Shown here in pieces: positions 47,601 through 56,120 of a stretch of 64,000 nucleotides of DNA; positions within the stretch are counted from its first letter, which is position 1; every line of letters starts with the position of its first letter. Origin of the DNA: Halosimplex rubrum (GTDB taxonomy: Archaea; Halobacteriota; Halobacteria; Halobacteriales; Haloarculaceae); contig NZ_CP058910.1 in NCBI RefSeq assembly GCF_013415885.1, positions 2,170,001 through 2,234,000 of the forward strand. Reading direction: 5' to 3'. The position numbers were made by a program, and so were the translations under genes. The notes beneath the pieces were generated by a model. It saw only the letters and a list, made by a program, of their open reading frames with translations. It was not told the DNA's origin and ran no database searches.

Positions 47601-48437
47601 TTACGCCGGCCCGTGAGCGGGGGATCCGGAGCGGATCGCCTCGGCGAGCAGCGGTCGCATCAACCCGACGAGCGGCGCGCGCTCGTCGTCGGTCCAGACG
47701 GCGCTGTGACGGTCGATCCCGGGCAGATCCGTCTCCAGGTCGGAACTGACGATCAGCTCGCGGCCGTCGGCCATGAGGATAGCGCTGATCTCGCCGGCCC
47801 GGATGGGGTGGGACTCCCACCACGTCCAGGTCTCGACGACCGACGCGGCGGGGACAGTCTCCGCGACGGCCTCGCGGATAGCGGGGCTCGGCGACGCGAC
47901 GGTTATCTCGACGCCGCGTTCGTCGGCGGCCGCGAGCGCGTCGCGGACCTCGTCGGTCAGCAGGCTCTCGACGGCGAGGACGACGAGCAGTTCGTCGCCG
48001 GCGTCGTCGGCCAGCGCGGCCAGGCGGTCGCTGACGGCGTCGTCGCCCTCGACGACCCAGACGCCGGCCCGCTCCTCGCGGGGTTCGGGCGACTGGAGCC
48101 GGGGGAGCAGCCCCTCGAGCCGGTCGAGGCGCTCGCCGTACTCGCGGCGGACGGTCTCGACGGCGTCCCGGGGTTCGGGGGCGCGAAAGCGCCGGGGCTG
48201 TGCGTCCTGCACGTCGGCGAGTCCGCGGTCGGCGAGCGACTCGACGCTGTCGTAGACGCGCGGGCGGGGCACGTCGGCGACTTCCGCGATCTCGCGGGCG
48301 GTGCCGTGGCCGATGCGGGTCAGTGCGACGAAACACTTCGCCTCGTAGCTCGTCAGTCCGAAGGTCTCCAGCAGCGACGCGGTCTCGGCGACCAGATCGT
48401 CGTCGTCGGGACCGACGGCTGACTCGTCGTGTGACAT
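47601..48437 (-). CDS. TrmB-family transcription regulator
   Basis: A 278-residue regulator. The N-terminal winged helix (ETFGLTSYEAKCFVALTRIGHGTAREIAEVADVPRPRVYDSVESL) is the TrmB DNA-binding domain; the C-terminal half (VWVVEGDDAVSDRLAALADDAG...) is the TrmB effector-type domain. In Halobacterium TrmB controls sugar metabolism. Here it lies near, not next to, a sugar transport island. ATG 48437 is chosen because the TATA-like GTTATA (48473-48478) would place the RNA start after ATG 48458. Confidence 0.85.
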   Translation of the reverse strand: MSHDESAVGPDDDDLVAETASLLETFGLTSYEAKCFVALTRIGHGTAREIAEVADVPRPRVYDSVESLADRGLADVQDAQPRRFRAPEPRDAVETVRREYGERLDRLEGLLPRLQSPEPREERAGVWVVEGDDAVSDRLAALADDAGDELLVVLAVESLLTDEVRDALAAADERGVEITVASPSPAIREAVAETVPAASVVETWTWWESHPIRAGEISAILMADGRELIVSSDLETDLPGIDRHSAVWTDDERAPLVGLMRPLLAEAIRSGSPAHGPA

Positions 48438-48577
48438 GCGGGTTCTCTCAGAGGACATTGCACGGTCGGCGGTATAACGGTGGTCGTTCGCGACACCGGG
48501 AGCGAGCGGCGCGGTCGCGGGGTCTGCGACGGCGCCGGACGGCGTCGACGCGGGCGCCTGTCGGCACGCTCGTCACC

Positions 48578-49567
48578 TCAGGCGGCCCGGTCGTCGGCGT
48601 CGAGCAGTTCGGTGTAGCGGTCGCGGATAGTCACGGCGGACACGTCGGCGGCGTCGGCGACCTCGTGCTGGGTCACCTCGACGTTAGTGAGTCGACCGGC
48701 CGCGTAGATGGCCGCCGCGGCGAGCCCGACCGGGTTCTTCCCGGAGTGGACCGCCTCGCGCTTGCCCGCTTCCAGCAGCTCGACCGCCCGCTGTTTGGTC
48801 TCCTCGGGCAGGTCCAGGTCCGAGACCAGCCGCGGGACGTACTGGGCGGGGTCGGTGGGCTCCATCGCGAGTTCGAGTTCGCGGGCGATGTACCTGTACG
48901 CGCGCGCGAACTCCTTGCGGTCGACGCGGCTCACGGTTTCGAGTTCGTCGAGCGTGCGCGGGACGCCCGCCTGGCGGGCGCCGGCGTACAGCGACCCGGT
49001 GGCCATCGCCTCGATGGACCGGCCGGGGATGAGTTCCTCGTCGAGCGCGCGGCGGTAGATGACGCTGGCCGTCTCGCGGGCGTCCTTCGGGATACCCAGC
49101 GCGCTCGCCATGCGGTCGATCTCCCCCAGCGCCTGCTTGAGGTTTCTGTCCTGTGCGCTCTGGGAACGGAACCGCTCGTCCCAGGTGCGCAGCCGGGACA
49201 TCTGTTCGCGCTTCTTCGCCGAGAGCGTCTGGCCGTTGGCGTCCTTGTTCTGCCAGTCGATGACCGACGACAGCCCCTTGTCGTGGAGCATCTCGGTCGT
49301 CGGCGACCCGACGCGGCTCTTCTGGGCCTTGTCGCGGGCGTCGAACGACCGCCACTCGGGACCGCGGTCGACCACGTCCTCCTCCAGCACGACGCCGCAC
49401 TCCCGGCAGACCGTCTCGCCGCGCTTCTCGTCGGTGATCCCAGCCGCACCGCACTCCGGGCACTCGTCGCGCTCGCGCTCCGACTTGGACTCCCGGTCGG
49501 TCTCCTCGTCCGTGTGTTCGATGGGCTGGACGTGACGGCCCGTCACTCGCTGGTTCGTGCTTGTCAT
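48578..49567 (-). CDS. tfb: Transcription initiation factor TFB
   Basis: A 329-residue TFB. The zinc ribbon is CPECGAAGITDEKRGETVCREC. B-reader/linker sequence (GPEWRSFDARDKAQKSRVGSP) and two cyclin repeats follow (LGEIDRMASALGIPKDARETASVIYRRA and LVSDLDLPEETKQRAVELLEAGKREAVHSGKNPVGLAAAAIY). It recruits RNA polymerase to TBP-bound promoters; haloarchaea have several TFBs. ATG 49567 is preferred over GTG 49597 and overlaps the stop of a 16-codon frame. The promoter region holds two copies of a direct repeat. Confidence 0.95.
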   Translation of the reverse strand: MTSTNQRVTGRHVQPIEHTDEETDRESKSERERDECPECGAAGITDEKRGETVCRECGVVLEEDVVDRGPEWRSFDARDKAQKSRVGSPTTEMLHDKGLSSVIDWQNKDANGQTLSAKKREQMSRLRTWDERFRSQSAQDRNLKQALGEIDRMASALGIPKDARETASVIYRRALDEELIPGRSIEAMATGSLYAGARQAGVPRTLDELETVSRVDRKEFARAYRYIARELELAMEPTDPAQYVPRLVSDLDLPEETKQRAVELLEAGKREAVHSGKNPVGLAAAAIYAAGRLTNVEVTQHEVADAADVSAVTIRDRYTELLDADDRAA

Positions 49568-49614
49568 TGTGTGTCCGGCCCGGCGGCGTGTCGCCACCGG
49601 CCCGTTGTTCGCAC
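49564..49614 (-). CDS. Candidate mini-ORF (16 codons) before tfb
   Basis: GTG 49614 opens MRTTGRWRHAAGPDTQ and ends in ATGA overlapping the tfb start. CTATTTAC (49636-49643, minus) lies 22 nt upstream. There is no strong Shine-Dalgarno before the tfb ATG. Confidence 0.35.
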   Translation of the reverse strand: MRTTGRWRHAAGPDTQ

Positions 49615-49635
49615 TCGATAGTATGTCCTACTCAC

Positions 49636-49676
49636 GTAAATAGTTACTGTAGAGTTGTTATGGTAGTAGTTACAGT
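49636..49676 (-). promoter_or_regulatory. tfb promoter with direct repeat
   Basis: TAGTTACTGT (49641-49650) and TAGTTACAGT (49667-49676) on the plus strand are near-identical direct repeats 26 bp apart. Between them lies a CATAACAA on the minus strand (49655-49662). CTATTTAC (49636-49643) is the likely TATA box. The repeats could bind a regulator, possibly a TFB in an autoregulatory loop. Confidence 0.4.
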
Positions 49677-49859
49677 ACAATCAGCGCCGCTAACGGTCGA
49701 TACGGAACGGGGCGGTCGACGGTCGCCGAGCGGTTCCGGCTGGTCACCGAATCGGTCTTGCGGGGCAGTGGTATTGATTGTCGTACCCAACATGTGTCCT
49801 TCTCCGGGCGTCGTCCGCGAAAAGCAATTCTTAAACCCGCCCCGCCGGTTTCGTCGTGT

Positions 49860-50348
49860 ATGGCTGGAACTATCGAAGTGCTCGTCCCGGGCGGGCAGGC
49901 CAATCCGGGCCCGCCGCTTGGGCCGGAACTCGGTCCGACGCCCGTGGACGTGCAGGCAGTCGTCCAGGATATCAACGACCAGACCGAAGCGTTCGACGGC
50001 ACCGAGGTCCCCGTCACCGTCGAGTACGACGACGACGGGAGCTTCGAGATCGAGGTCGGCGTCCCGCCGACGGCCGAACTCATCAAGGACGAGGCCGGCT
50101 TCGACACGGGCAGCGGCGAACCCCAGGAGACCTTCGTCGCCGACCTCTCGGTCGACCAGGTCACACAGATCGCCGAGCAGAAACAGACGGACCTGCTCGC
50201 CTACGACACGAAAAACGCCGCGAAAGAAGTCGTCGGGACCTGCACCTCGCTGGGCGTGACCATCGAGGGCAACGACCCCCGCGAGTTCAAAGAGCGCATC
50301 GACGACGGCGAGTACGACGACCACTTCGCCGACGAAGCGGCCGCGTAG
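49860..50348 (+). CDS. rpl11: 50S ribosomal protein L11
   Basis: A 162-residue L11 of the ribosomal GTPase centre. MAGTIEVLVPGGQANPGPPLGPELGPTPVDV is the conserved N-terminus; the C-terminal rRNA-binding part has DTKNAAKEVVGTCTSLGVTIEG. CTTAAAC ends 24 nt before the ATG (leaderless). Unlike the usual arrangement the rpl1-rpl10-rpl12 genes follow only 5.8 kb later, after a sugar-utilisation island. Confidence 0.96.
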   Translation: MAGTIEVLVPGGQANPGPPLGPELGPTPVDVQAVVQDINDQTEAFDGTEVPVTVEYDDDGSFEIEVGVPPTAELIKDEAGFDTGSGEPQETFVADLSVDQVTQIAEQKQTDLLAYDTKNAAKEVVGTCTSLGVTIEGNDPREFKERIDDGEYDDHFADEAAA

Positions 50349-50504
50349 ACGGTTCCGACGGACCGTCGACGGATCCGCGCGTTTTCCGGGATTCCGACCC
50401 CGCAGCCCCGCGTGCGCGCCTCCGATCGGGTCGGAACTCCGCAGACGACCCGCCGGCCACAACGTTATACGCCCCACAGCCGTCTCTTCGGTCGGTGCTA
50501 ACTC

Positions 50505-51185
50505 ATGACACGAACGCCCGAGGAGGTCGCGGGGCGAATCCAGCACACGGAGGTGGGCCCCACGGCCGACCAGAACCGCATCGAGGAGCTGTGCGAGGAG
50601 TGTATCGAGTACGGCTTCGACGGGGCGATGGTGCAGGCGTGCTGGGCCCCGCTGGCGAGTGACAGACTCGCGGACACCGACGTGACGGTGTGCAGCGCCG
50701 TCGGCTTCCCGATGGGGGGCGACCGACCCGTCTCGAAGGCGGCGGCCATCCGGGACGCCGTCGCCGCCGGCGCCGAGGAGGTCGACGTGATGCCCAACGT
50801 CGGATTCGTCAAGTCCGGCCGCTTCGAGGACGTTCGCCGCGAGATGGAGCTGGTCGTCGACGCCAGCGGCGACGCGACGGTCAAGGCGATGCTCGAGCTG
50901 GGCGCGCTCGACGACGACGAGGCCGAGCGGATCGTCGACCTGGCCGTCGACGCGGGTTTCGATTACGTGAAAAACTCCAGCGGCTGGGGCGAGGGCGGGA
51001 CGGCGACCGTCGAACGGGTCGAGTTCCTCCGCGAGCGCGCGCCCGAGGACGTGAAGGTGAAAGCCAGCGGCGGGATCAAGACCCTGGCGGGCGCCGACGA
51101 ACTGCTCGACGCGGGCGCGGACCTGCTCGGGGCGTCCAGCGGCGTCGAGATCGTCACCGGGGCCGTCGGCGATGGCGAGTACTGA
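50505..51185 (+). CDS. deoC: Deoxyribose-phosphate aldolase
   Basis: A 226-residue DERA that splits 2-deoxyribose-5-phosphate into glyceraldehyde-3-phosphate and acetaldehyde. CSAVGFPMGG, DVMPNVGF, the Schiff-base Lys in DYVKNSSGW and KASGGIKTLAGA are present, so the active site is intact. GTTATAC (50464-50470) is the likely promoter with a short leader. The rbsK-like gene overlaps its last 14 nt, so the two are co-expressed. Confidence 0.95.
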   Translation: MTRTPEEVAGRIQHTEVGPTADQNRIEELCEECIEYGFDGAMVQACWAPLASDRLADTDVTVCSAVGFPMGGDRPVSKAAAIRDAVAAGAEEVDVMPNVGFVKSGRFEDVRREMELVVDASGDATVKAMLELGALDDDEAERIVDLAVDAGFDYVKNSSGWGEGGTATVERVEFLRERAPEDVKVKASGGIKTLAGADELLDAGADLLGASSGVEIVTGAVGDGEY

Positions 51186-52149
51186 CCCCGTCGTCGCCGT
51201 CGTCGGCAGCTACAACGTCGGCCTGACGATGCAGGTGCCGGCGTTCCCGACGCCCGGCGAGACGGTCGTCGGCCGCGGGTTCGCGGAGGGGCCCGGCGGC
51301 AAGGGGTCGAACCAGGCTATCGCCGCCGCCAGGCTCGGCGCCGAGTCGCGCTTCGTCGGCCGCGTCGGCGCGGACCGTTACGGCGACGACGCGGTCGCGC
51401 TCTGGGAGCGAGAGGGCGTCGACGCCGACGCGGTGACCCGGGACGGCGCGGCCCACACCGGCGTCGGCTTCGTCGTCGTCGACGAGGACGGCGAAAACGA
51501 GATAACCGTCGCGCCCGGGGCCAACGACCGCCTCTCGGCGGCCGCCGTGCGCGACGAGGCCCCGGCTATCGAGACCGCCGACACGCTGCTCGTCCAGCTG
51601 GAGATCGGCGACGAGCCGGTCCGGGCGGCGGTCGAGACGGCCGCCGAGGCCGACACGACGGTCGTCTGCAACCCCGCGCCCGCCCGTGAACTCCCGTCTG
51701 AGGTGCTGGAACGCGTCGACTACCTCACGCCGAACGAGCACGAAGCCCGGACGCTGGCCGGCGGCGGCGACGGTAGCGCGGGAGCGGGCGGTGAAGGTGG
51801 AGGCGGAGGCGAGGGCGAAAGCGAGATCACCGACGAAGCGGTCGCCCGCGAGCTGCTCGACCTCGGCGTCGGGACCGTCGTGCTGACGCGCGGCGACGCG
51901 GGCGCGCTGCTGGTCTCCGGGGACGGCGTCGAGCGCGTCGCAGCACCGTCCGTCGACGCGGTCGACACGACCGGCGCCGGCGACGCGTTCAACGGCGCGC
52001 TGGCCGTCGCGCTCGCGGAAGGGCTGGACGACCGAGCAGCCGTGCGGTTCGGCTGTGGGGCCGGCGCGCTCGCGGTGACCGCGTCGGAGGTGATCCCCGG
52101 TCTCCCCGAGCGGGGCGCCGTCGACGACCTGCTCGCCGAGCCGTGGTGA
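51172..52149 (+). CDS. rbsK: Ribokinase-like PfkB sugar kinase
   Basis: A 325-residue PfkB kinase. VVGSYNVGLTMQVPAFPTPGETVVGRGFAEGPGGKGSNQAIAAARLG is the ribokinase N-terminus in parts, and DTTGAGDAFNGALAVAL holds the catalytic Asp and anion hole. A Gly-rich acidic insertion (about residues 197-222, GGGDGSAGAGGEGGGGG) interrupts the usual fold between the two halves. Coupled to deoC, it may phosphorylate deoxyribose as well as ribose; ribokinase is the family assignment. Confidence 0.88.
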   Translation: MASTDPVVAVVGSYNVGLTMQVPAFPTPGETVVGRGFAEGPGGKGSNQAIAAARLGAESRFVGRVGADRYGDDAVALWEREGVDADAVTRDGAAHTGVGFVVVDEDGENEITVAPGANDRLSAAAVRDEAPAIETADTLLVQLEIGDEPVRAAVETAAEADTTVVCNPAPARELPSEVLERVDYLTPNEHEARTLAGGGDGSAGAGGEGGGGGEGESEITDEAVARELLDLGVGTVVLTRGDAGALLVSGDGVERVAAPSVDAVDTTGAGDAFNGALAVALAEGLDDRAAVRFGCGAGALAVTASEVIPGLPERGAVDDLLAEPW

Positions 52150-52197
52150 GCGGTGGAGTCGCGGGCGATCGGGCGGGCCGGCCGGGTCGTCGCCGTC

Positions 52198-52686
52198 TCA
52201 GGGCGACTCGCCGTACATCTCCTCGTAGCGCTCGCGGTAGGCCTCGGGCATCGTGACGTTCTCGCCGTCGAACCAGGGTTTCGGGTCGGTGCCGCACTGG
52301 ATCACGACGTTGCCCCAGGGCAGGAACTCGCCCGTCCGGACGATCGCCTTCGCCTCCGTGCCCTGGTCGAGGACCGCCTCGTGGGGGACGGTCTCGAGTT
52401 CGGCGCCCGACCCGTCGTAGAGTTCCCGCAGGAACGCGTCGAAGTCGGGGTTCATCTCCGGCACGTCCTCGGCGTACAGTACTCGCTCGGGGATCAGTTC
52501 GTCGTGGACCGCTTCGAGAACCGTGGAAACCTCGGGGACGCCGCGGGTCAGGGCGAGGTCGATCCGCCGGGCGTCCGCGGGGATCGGGAACCCCGCGTCG
52601 ACGACCATGAGGCGGTCGGTGTGGCCCGCGTCCGCGACGGCGCGGCTCAGTTCGGCGTTGAGGATGCTGTCGGGGTCGCGCTTCAT
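52198..52686 (-). CDS. rbsD: RbsD/FucU-family sugar mutarotase
   Basis: A 162-residue protein of the RbsD/FucU family, which speeds the pyranose-furanose or anomer exchange of ribose or fucose. LNAELSRAVADAGHTDRLMVVDAGFPIP, RRIDLALTRGVPE and IVRTGEFLPWGNVVIQCG are typical (catalytic His in AGHTD). ATG 52686 starts at the family core; the frame above it runs into the gap after the permease gene. It ends the rbsB-A-C-D minus-strand operon and faces rbsK. Confidence 0.85.
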   Translation of the reverse strand: MKRDPDSILNAELSRAVADAGHTDRLMVVDAGFPIPADARRIDLALTRGVPEVSTVLEAVHDELIPERVLYAEDVPEMNPDFDAFLRELYDGSGAELETVPHEAVLDQGTEAKAIVRTGEFLPWGNVVIQCGTDPKPWFDGENVTMPEAYRERYEEMYGESP

Positions 52687-52752
52687 GTTCACGAGTACCA
52701 CACCCGGGAGCAAAAAGGGGCGGTCACGAGCGGGGAAGCGAACGAACGGCAG

Positions 52753-53802
52753 TCACCGGCGGATGACGATGTCGAGGAGGACGGCGACGATGATGACGAC
52801 GCCGGTGAGGAACTCCTGTAGCTCGACGGGCATCCCGTTCAGCACGAGCAGGACGGGGATGACGCCGATGACCAGCGAGCCGAGGAACATGCCGAGCAGG
52901 GTCCCCTCGCCGCCGAAGAGGTTGGTCCCGCCGATGACGACCGCGGCGATGACGAGCAGTTCGAAGCCGATGCCGGCCGAGCCGAACATCGACCCGAAGT
53001 AGGAGATGGCGACGACGCCGGCAAAGGACGCCAGCACCGCCGTCAGCACGAAGTTGAGTATCTTGACGCGGTCGGTGTCGATACCGGCCATCTCGGCGGC
53101 GTCCTGGTCGTCGCCGGTGGCGTAGACGTGGTAGCCAAAGCGGGTCTTCTGGAGCAGGAACCCGAAGACGACCGTCAGCCCAATCGCCCAGAAGATCTGG
53201 TTCTGGATCTCCAGGCCGGCGACCGTGATGCTCCCGCCGAAGACGTCGATCAGCCCCAGGTCCGGCGTCTGTCTGGACCCGGCGGGCGTGAAGTAGTAGG
53301 CGATCCCGCGGAGGACGCTCATCATGCCGATGGTCGTGATCAGCGAGGGGACGCCGGCCTTCGTGACGATGACGCCGTTGGTCAGCCCGACGACGCCGCC
53401 GACCACGAGCACCGCGGCCAGCGCGGCGAGGACGGTGAGGTTGAAATCGTTCAGCAGCATCGCGAAGGTGATGCCGCCGACGGCGTACATCGACCCGACC
53501 GACAGGTCGAACTCCCCGCCGATGATGAGGTAGGTCATCCCGATGCCGATGATGATGTAGGGCGCGACCGACCGGAACAGCCGCGAGGTGATACCGGACA
53601 TCGAGCCCCAGTTGAAGAAGATGTCCGGTCGCGTGACCCCTATCAACCCGAAGAGGACCAGAAACCCGAAGAACACGCCGACCTCGCGGCGAGATATCAG
53701 GCGTTGGAGCAGCGAGTCACCGGACCGGCTCACCGCTCGGGCGTCGCCGGTGTCGGCGGTCCCGCCGTCGGTGCGGAGCGGCGGGTCGTCCGCGTCGCTC
53801 AT
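52753..53802 (-). CDS. rbsC: Sugar ABC transporter permease (CUT2/RbsC type)
   Basis: A 349-residue permease with about ten helices. GGEFDLSVGSMYAVGG and FGYHVYATGDDQDAAEMAGIDTDRVKI (EAA-like loop) are typical of RbsC. An Asp/Ser-rich N-terminal 35 residues precede the first helix. The start (53802) overlaps the end of the ATPase gene by four nt. It forms the membrane channel of a ribose-type importer with the neighbouring ATPase and binding protein. Confidence 0.92.
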   Translation of the reverse strand: MSDADDPPLRTDGGTADTGDARAVSRSGDSLLQRLISRREVGVFFGFLVLFGLIGVTRPDIFFNWGSMSGITSRLFRSVAPYIIIGIGMTYLIIGGEFDLSVGSMYAVGGITFAMLLNDFNLTVLAALAAVLVVGGVVGLTNGVIVTKAGVPSLITTIGMMSVLRGIAYYFTPAGSRQTPDLGLIDVFGGSITVAGLEIQNQIFWAIGLTVVFGFLLQKTRFGYHVYATGDDQDAAEMAGIDTDRVKILNFVLTAVLASFAGVVAISYFGSMFGSAGIGFELLVIAAVVIGGTNLFGGEGTLLGMFLGSLVIGVIPVLLVLNGMPVELQEFLTGVVIIVAVLLDIVIRR

Positions 53803-54614
53803 GCGGAGGTCTCCTCCGACTCGGCGGTCCGCGAGAGGTCGAACTCCTCGAACTCGGACTCGTCCTCGGCGCCCATCATCAGCGCGATGACCTCGTTCCG
53901 GGTGACCTCGTCGGCCTCGCGGACGCCCATCAGTCGACCCTGCGCCAGGACCGAGACCCGGTCGGCGATGCCGAGGACGTGGCGGATGTTGTGGCTGATG
54001 AGGACGATCGTCAGTCCCTGGTCGCGCAGGTCGTCGATCACCCGGAGGACGTTGCGCGCCCCCTCGATCGACAGCGCGCTCGTCGGCTCGTCCATGATGA
54101 GGATGTCGGGGTTCGACTGGAGCGCGCGGGCGATGGCGACGGCCTGCTGCTGGCCGCCGGAGGTGTTTTTGACCTTCGCTTCGGGGTCGACGGGGATCTT
54201 CACCCGGTCGAGGTTCGTCTTCGCCTCCTCGACCATCCGCTCCTCGTCGACGAGGTTGAGCAGGCTGCCGAGCCGTCCCATCCTGGTCGGCTCGTGGCCG
54301 AGGAAGACGTTCGCGGCGACGGTCTGGTTGGGCGCCAGCGCCAGCTCCTGGTAGACGGTCTCGATGCCCTTCGCGCGGGCGTCGTTGTAGTCGTCGAACG
54401 ACACCTCCTCTCCCTGGACGAAGATGTTCCCGCTGGTCGGCTCGTGGACGCCACAGAGCATCTTGATGAGCGTGGACTTGCCGGCGCCGTTGTCGCCGAC
54501 CAGCGCCATGACCTCGCCGTCCCGGACCTCGAAGTCCACGTCCTCGACGGCGTGGATGTTCCCGAACCGTTTCGTGAGCCGTTCCGTGTAGAGTATCGGA
54601 TCCTGTTGGGACAT
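53799..54614 (-). CDS. Sugar ABC transporter ATP-binding protein, single domain
   Basis: A 271-residue ATPase with one nucleotide-binding domain: GDNGAGKST (Walker A), NTSGGQQQAVAIARAL (signature), ILIMDEPTSALS (Walker B) and SHNIRHV (H-loop). RbsA proteins usually carry two such domains in about 500 residues; this half-size form resembles FrcA and would act as a homodimer. It lies between the genes for the binding protein and permease. Confidence 0.92.
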   Translation of the reverse strand: MSQQDPILYTERLTKRFGNIHAVEDVDFEVRDGEVMALVGDNGAGKSTLIKMLCGVHEPTSGNIFVQGEEVSFDDYNDARAKGIETVYQELALAPNQTVAANVFLGHEPTRMGRLGSLLNLVDEERMVEEAKTNLDRVKIPVDPEAKVKNTSGGQQQAVAIARALQSNPDILIMDEPTSALSIEGARNVLRVIDDLRDQGLTIVLISHNIRHVLGIADRVSVLAQGRLMGVREADEVTRNEVIALMMGAEDESEFEEFDLSRTAESEETSA

Positions 54615-54650
54615 AGCTGAAAAATGCCGTGTTCGGCCGGCAGCCGGCGG

Positions 54651-55844
54651 TCAGGCGCCGTGGTACTCGCGGAGCTGGCCCCAGCCGCCCGAGCGGGTCT
54701 GGGCGAACTCGATGTTCGACTGGTCGATGACCTCCGCGCCGGTCGGGTAGTCCTTGGGGGGCATCCCACGGTCCATGTAGGCGAACATCTGCATCGTCGG
54801 GAAGTACCCCTGGCTGTAGGGGTCCTGCCCGGTGGTGTACTTGAGGTTGCCGCTGTTGATGTGTTCGAGCGTCTCGCCGGTCAGGTCGAACCCGCCGCCG
54901 ACGACGGAGTCGGCCATATCCTGGTTCGCGATGGCGTTGCCGATGAACCAGGTGAACGCGTCGGCGCCCATGATGCCGTCCAGGTCGGGGTTCGCGGTGA
55001 GGTGGTTCTCGATCCGCGAAACGCCCTCGTTGGAGTCGCCGGTGTAGTTGAGCCGGTCGGTCACCTCGATGTCGGAGTTCTGCCGGACGGCCATCTCCAT
55101 CCCCTCCGCGCGAGCCGACAGCGCGCTGTGGCCGGGGTCCGAGAGGCCGGGCGTCACCGTCGACGCGTCGTCCGGGAGCTTCTCGAGCATGGACAGTCCG
55201 CAGACGTAGCCCGCGGCGACCTGGTCCTGGCCGGTGTAGGCCAGCGCCCGGCCGTACTTCTCGCGCATCTGCTCGCGGTCGAGCGCCAGCGTGTTGTAGG
55301 TCACCACCGGGATGTCGTTCTCCAGCGCCCGGTTGATCACGTCGTCGTAGGCCGCCGGGTCGGCGATCGTCGTCGCGATGACGTCCGGGCCGGAGTCGAC
55401 GACGGAGTCGAGGATGTTGACCTGCTCCTGAACGCTGAACCCGCTGGAGGGGCCGGTGAACGTGGCCTCCCACCCGAGCTGGCTCGCCGCGTCGTGGAGT
55501 CCGCCGATCGTCGGGTCGAAGAAGGACGTGCTGGCGTCGTGAGTCACCATCGTGATCTGGCGCGCCCCGGGCTCCGACGAGAAGTCCAGCGACGTCGGCG
55601 GCGGATTCAGTTCGACGAGCTGGTAGTCGGGCGCACCGCCGGACCCCCCGCCGTCGCCCCCGTCGTCCGTTCCGGTGCTCCCACCACCCCCCGGCGTGTC
55701 CGTGGAATCGTCGCCCTGGGTACACCCGGCGAGCCCGCCGAGCCCGCCGACCGCAGCGACCGCACCGAGCTGCTTCATGACCTGGCGACGCGATACACCC
55801 TTGCCCACTCGGATCTCAGTGACATCCGTGTTATCACGGGGCAT
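54651..55844 (-). CDS. rbsB: Sugar-binding lipoprotein of the ABC importer (RbsB-like)
   Basis: A 397-residue periplasmic-binding-protein-like lipoprotein. The Tat signal SRRQVMKQLGAVAAV leads to the lipobox LAGC (about residue 40); a Gly/Asp/Thr linker follows to about residue 75. The type I fold covers the rest (QITMVTHDASTSFFDPTIGGLHDAAS, DVIATTIADPAAYDDVINRALENDIPVVTYN, IMGADAFTWFIGNAI, TTGQDPYSQGYFPTMQMFAYMDRG). The ligand is probably ribose, deoxyribose or a nucleoside. TATTTAG-type sequence lies about 21 nt before the ATG. Confidence 0.9.
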   Translation of the reverse strand: MPRDNTDVTEIRVGKGVSRRQVMKQLGAVAAVGGLGGLAGCTQGDDSTDTPGGGGSTGTDDGGDGGGSGGAPDYQLVELNPPPTSLDFSSEPGARQITMVTHDASTSFFDPTIGGLHDAASQLGWEATFTGPSSGFSVQEQVNILDSVVDSGPDVIATTIADPAAYDDVINRALENDIPVVTYNTLALDREQMREKYGRALAYTGQDQVAAGYVCGLSMLEKLPDDASTVTPGLSDPGHSALSARAEGMEMAVRQNSDIEVTDRLNYTGDSNEGVSRIENHLTANPDLDGIMGADAFTWFIGNAIANQDMADSVVGGGFDLTGETLEHINSGNLKYTTGQDPYSQGYFPTMQMFAYMDRGMPPKDYPTGAEVIDQSNIEFAQTRSGGWGQLREYHGA

Positions 55845-56091
55845 GAATCACGTTACCCCGCACCGATATTTAGACCTATCGATCGTTATATTTTCGGACA
55901 GTAGGTATCCGACAAACGTCTCGTTTCGATTTGATAACTATATCTTAATATAAAAGTTCGGACGATATTCGTCGGCGGGGTCGGCGCGAACGCGGTTCGG
56001 GCACGCCACCATGCAGACGAAGCAGGTCGACGGCCTCGACGCCGGCGCGGGCGAGTGGCAACGCGTGACGCTGCAGGGCGCGTTCGACGGC

Positions 56092-56097
56092 TTTAAG
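56092..56097 (+). promoter_or_regulatory. rpl1-rpl10-rpl12 promoter
   Basis: TTTAAG within CGGCTTTAAGTG is a good TATA box; it would start RNA near 56120, giving a leader of about 64 nt before the L1 gene. Confidence 0.6.
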
Positions 56098-56120
56098 TGT
56101 CGCATCGGCGTTCGCCGAAA

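Noticed and set aside
52753-55725. A 990-codon frame spanning the permease, ATPase and binding-protein genes.
   Set aside because: Only its last third encodes a protein family (RbsC). The rest is a GC-rich shadow of the two genes before it.
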